Assembly: GCA_004561545.1 (NCBI GenBank)
Contig: SFVK01000019.1
Coordinates: 1-16,646 of the forward strand
Source of the DNA: a bacterium
GTDB lineage: Bacteria > Bacillota > Clostridia > Oscillospirales > Ruminococcaceae
Direction: 5' to 3'
DNA: 16,646 nucleotides
The notes below the pieces were generated by a model. The model worked only from the letters and a program-made list of their open reading frames with translations, did no database searches and was not told the origin of the DNA. Every line of letters starts with the position of its first letter. The first letter of the stretch is position 1. The position numbers and the translations under genes are program-made. Below, piece by piece: positions 15,669 to 16,646 of this stretch.

Positions 15669-16541
15669 ATGGCAGCGCAGACTCCTTTTGGGCAGCGCCT
15701 GGGACTGGTGCTGGAGGGCGGCGCCATCCGCGGCATTTATACTGCCGGTGTGCTGGACGTTCTGATGGAGCACGGGGTGCAGGCCGATGTGGTGGTCGGT
15801 GTCTCGGCGGGTGCGATCCACGGCTGTTCCTATGTTTCGGGGCAGCACGGACGGAGCATCCGGTATTACCGCAAATACCGCAGGGACAGGCATTTTATGG
15901 GACTGTACTCCCTGCTGACCACCGGGGACATTGTGGGGGCCCGGTTCTGTTACGAGGATCTTCCTCTGCGGCTGGACCCCTTTGACGAGGAGGCCTTTGA
16001 GGCCGCACCGGTGGATTTTTACGCCACGGTGACCAATCTGGAAACCGGCCGGGCGGAGTATATTCTGTGCGATGAGCTGCGCCCCGGCTCCAAGATGGAC
16101 GTCATCCGGGCCGGCGCCTCCATGCCTCTTTGTTCCCGGACGGTGCGCTGGAACGGCGGGCTGTATCTGGACGGCGGCGTGGCGGACAGCATCCCCTACG
16201 CCCGGATGGCGGGATTGGGCTGCCCAAAAAGCATCGTGGTGCTGACCCAGCCCGCCGGGTACCTCAAGCGGCCTGCCTCAATGGCACCCTTTGCGGCGCG
16301 GTACCGCAAATATCCCGCCTTTGTGGAGGCCATGCGCCGCCGGGATCAGGTGTACAACGCCGAGGTCTGTGCCGTGGAACAGGCCGACGCCGCCGGGGAC
16401 GCCTTTCTGATCCGCCCCAGCCGGAACATTCATGTGGGCCGCATGGAGCGGGATATGGAGGTCATCAACGCCCAGTACGAGCTGGGACGCCGGGACGCCG
16501 CAGCCGCCATGCCCCGGTTAAAGCATTGGCTGGAAGAGTGA
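15669..16541 (+). CDS. Patatin-like phospholipase
   Basis: A predicted serine acyl hydrolase acting on membrane lipids or acyl esters; the natural substrate is unknown. The catalytic parts are all present: the oxyanion loop GGAIRG (17-22), nucleophile elbow GVSAG with Ser46, and the Asp of LYLDGGVAD (Asp168), which completes the Ser-Asp dyad. It is 290 aa, typical of bacterial single-domain members such as the YjjU type. There is no signal peptide, so it is cytoplasmic. I start at the ATG at 15669, with a GGCAGGG ribosome binding site. A GTG at 15660 is in frame but overlaps that site. Just nine bases separate its stop from the 3' end of a group II intron lying on the opposite strand, and no terminator of its own is seen. 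Confidence 0.9.
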   Translation: MAAQTPFGQRLGLVLEGGAIRGIYTAGVLDVLMEHGVQADVVVGVSAGAIHGCSYVSGQHGRSIRYYRKYRRDRHFMGLYSLLTTGDIVGARFCYEDLPLRLDPFDEEAFEAAPVDFYATVTNLETGRAEYILCDELRPGSKMDVIRAGASMPLCSRTVRWNGGLYLDGGVADSIPYARMAGLGCPKSIVVLTQPAGYLKRPASMAPFAARYRKYPAFVEAMRRRDQVYNAEVCAVEQADAAGDAFLIRPSRNIHVGRMERDMEVINAQYELGRRDAAAAMPRLKHWLEE

Positions 16542-16549
16542 CACGCAGA

Positions 16550-16646
16550 ATCGAGTAGGAGGGGCTGAATAGCCCCGACCTCTCACACCACCGTGCGTAC
16601 CGTTCGGTACACGGCGGTTCAATCGCATAAGTGCACAGACTCGTAC
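16550..16646 (-). mobile_element. 3' end of a group II intron (domains VI and V), continuing past the right edge
   Basis: Read on the minus strand, GAACCGCCGTG...CACGGTGG (16620-16588) folds as domain V. Eight outer pairs (CCGCCGTG/CACGGTGG), an inner TACC/GGTA stem and the characteristic two-base bulge (CG) on the 3' side are all present. Domain VI follows: GAGAGG (16584-16579) pairs with CCT-A-CTC (16559-16553) around a GGGGCT/AGCCCC stem. This leaves a bulged adenosine at 16556, seven bases from a 3' end CTCGAT at 16550, as expected of the branch-point A. The reverse transcriptase (maturase) gene would lie beyond the window. The exact 3' boundary (16549-16551) is inferred. Confidence 0.82.

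Overview
This is a GC-rich, low-redundancy chromosomal window from a Gram-positive anaerobe. I infer Clostridia, probably an Oscillospirales gut commensal of the Faecalibacterium/Gemmiger/Subdoligranulum kind. The evidence is strong AGGAGG-type ribosome binding sites, vegetative promoters with 17-bp spacers, a T-box riboswitch, an Opp lipoprotein with a lipobox, and a reduced SufC-SufB iron-sulfur pair. The genus is inference; no marker gene settles it.

Layout. Positions 1-280 hold hairpins and terminators only. Positions 281-6507 (minus strand) are a complete oligopeptide ABC importer, transcribed oppB-oppC-oppD-oppF-oppA. It has a main promoter at 6725-6753 and a second, oppA-only promoter at 2257-2285. 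Both transcripts carry a strong hairpin within about 15-21 nt of the predicted start. Positions 6855-7105 (plus) hold a promoter, tRNA-Gln(CUG), a terminator-like hairpin and tRNA-Pro(CGG). Positions 7199-8301 (minus) are a two-gene unit, a GNAT acetyltransferase and a uridine-kinase-like P-loop kinase, with its own promoter. Positions 8471-10439 (minus) are asnB behind a T-box leader whose specifier (AAC) and acceptor-reading bases (UGGC) both fit tRNA-Asn.

Positions 10495-12270 (plus) are sufC-sufB under a promoter preceded by repeated ACCCA/TGGGT half-sites. Positions 12354-15108 (minus) hold a rhodanese-domain protein and two AI-2E-family membrane proteins in tandem. Positions 15148-16541 (plus) hold a DUF523 protein and a patatin-like phospholipase. 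From about 16550 to the right edge lies the 3' end (domains VI and V) of a group II intron on the minus strand. The rest of that element is outside the window.

How the parts work together. Peptide uptake (Opp) supplies amino acids, and asnB makes asparagine when charged tRNA-Asn is low. SufBC probably builds or carries Fe-S clusters, and the Opp ATPases carry C-terminal cysteine motifs that in some homologues bind such a cluster. I see no phage, CRISPR or defence genes. The least ordinary items are the tRNA-spacer terminator, the paired 5' hairpins of the opp transcripts, the minimal SUF pair with its candidate operator, and the intron end at the right edge.
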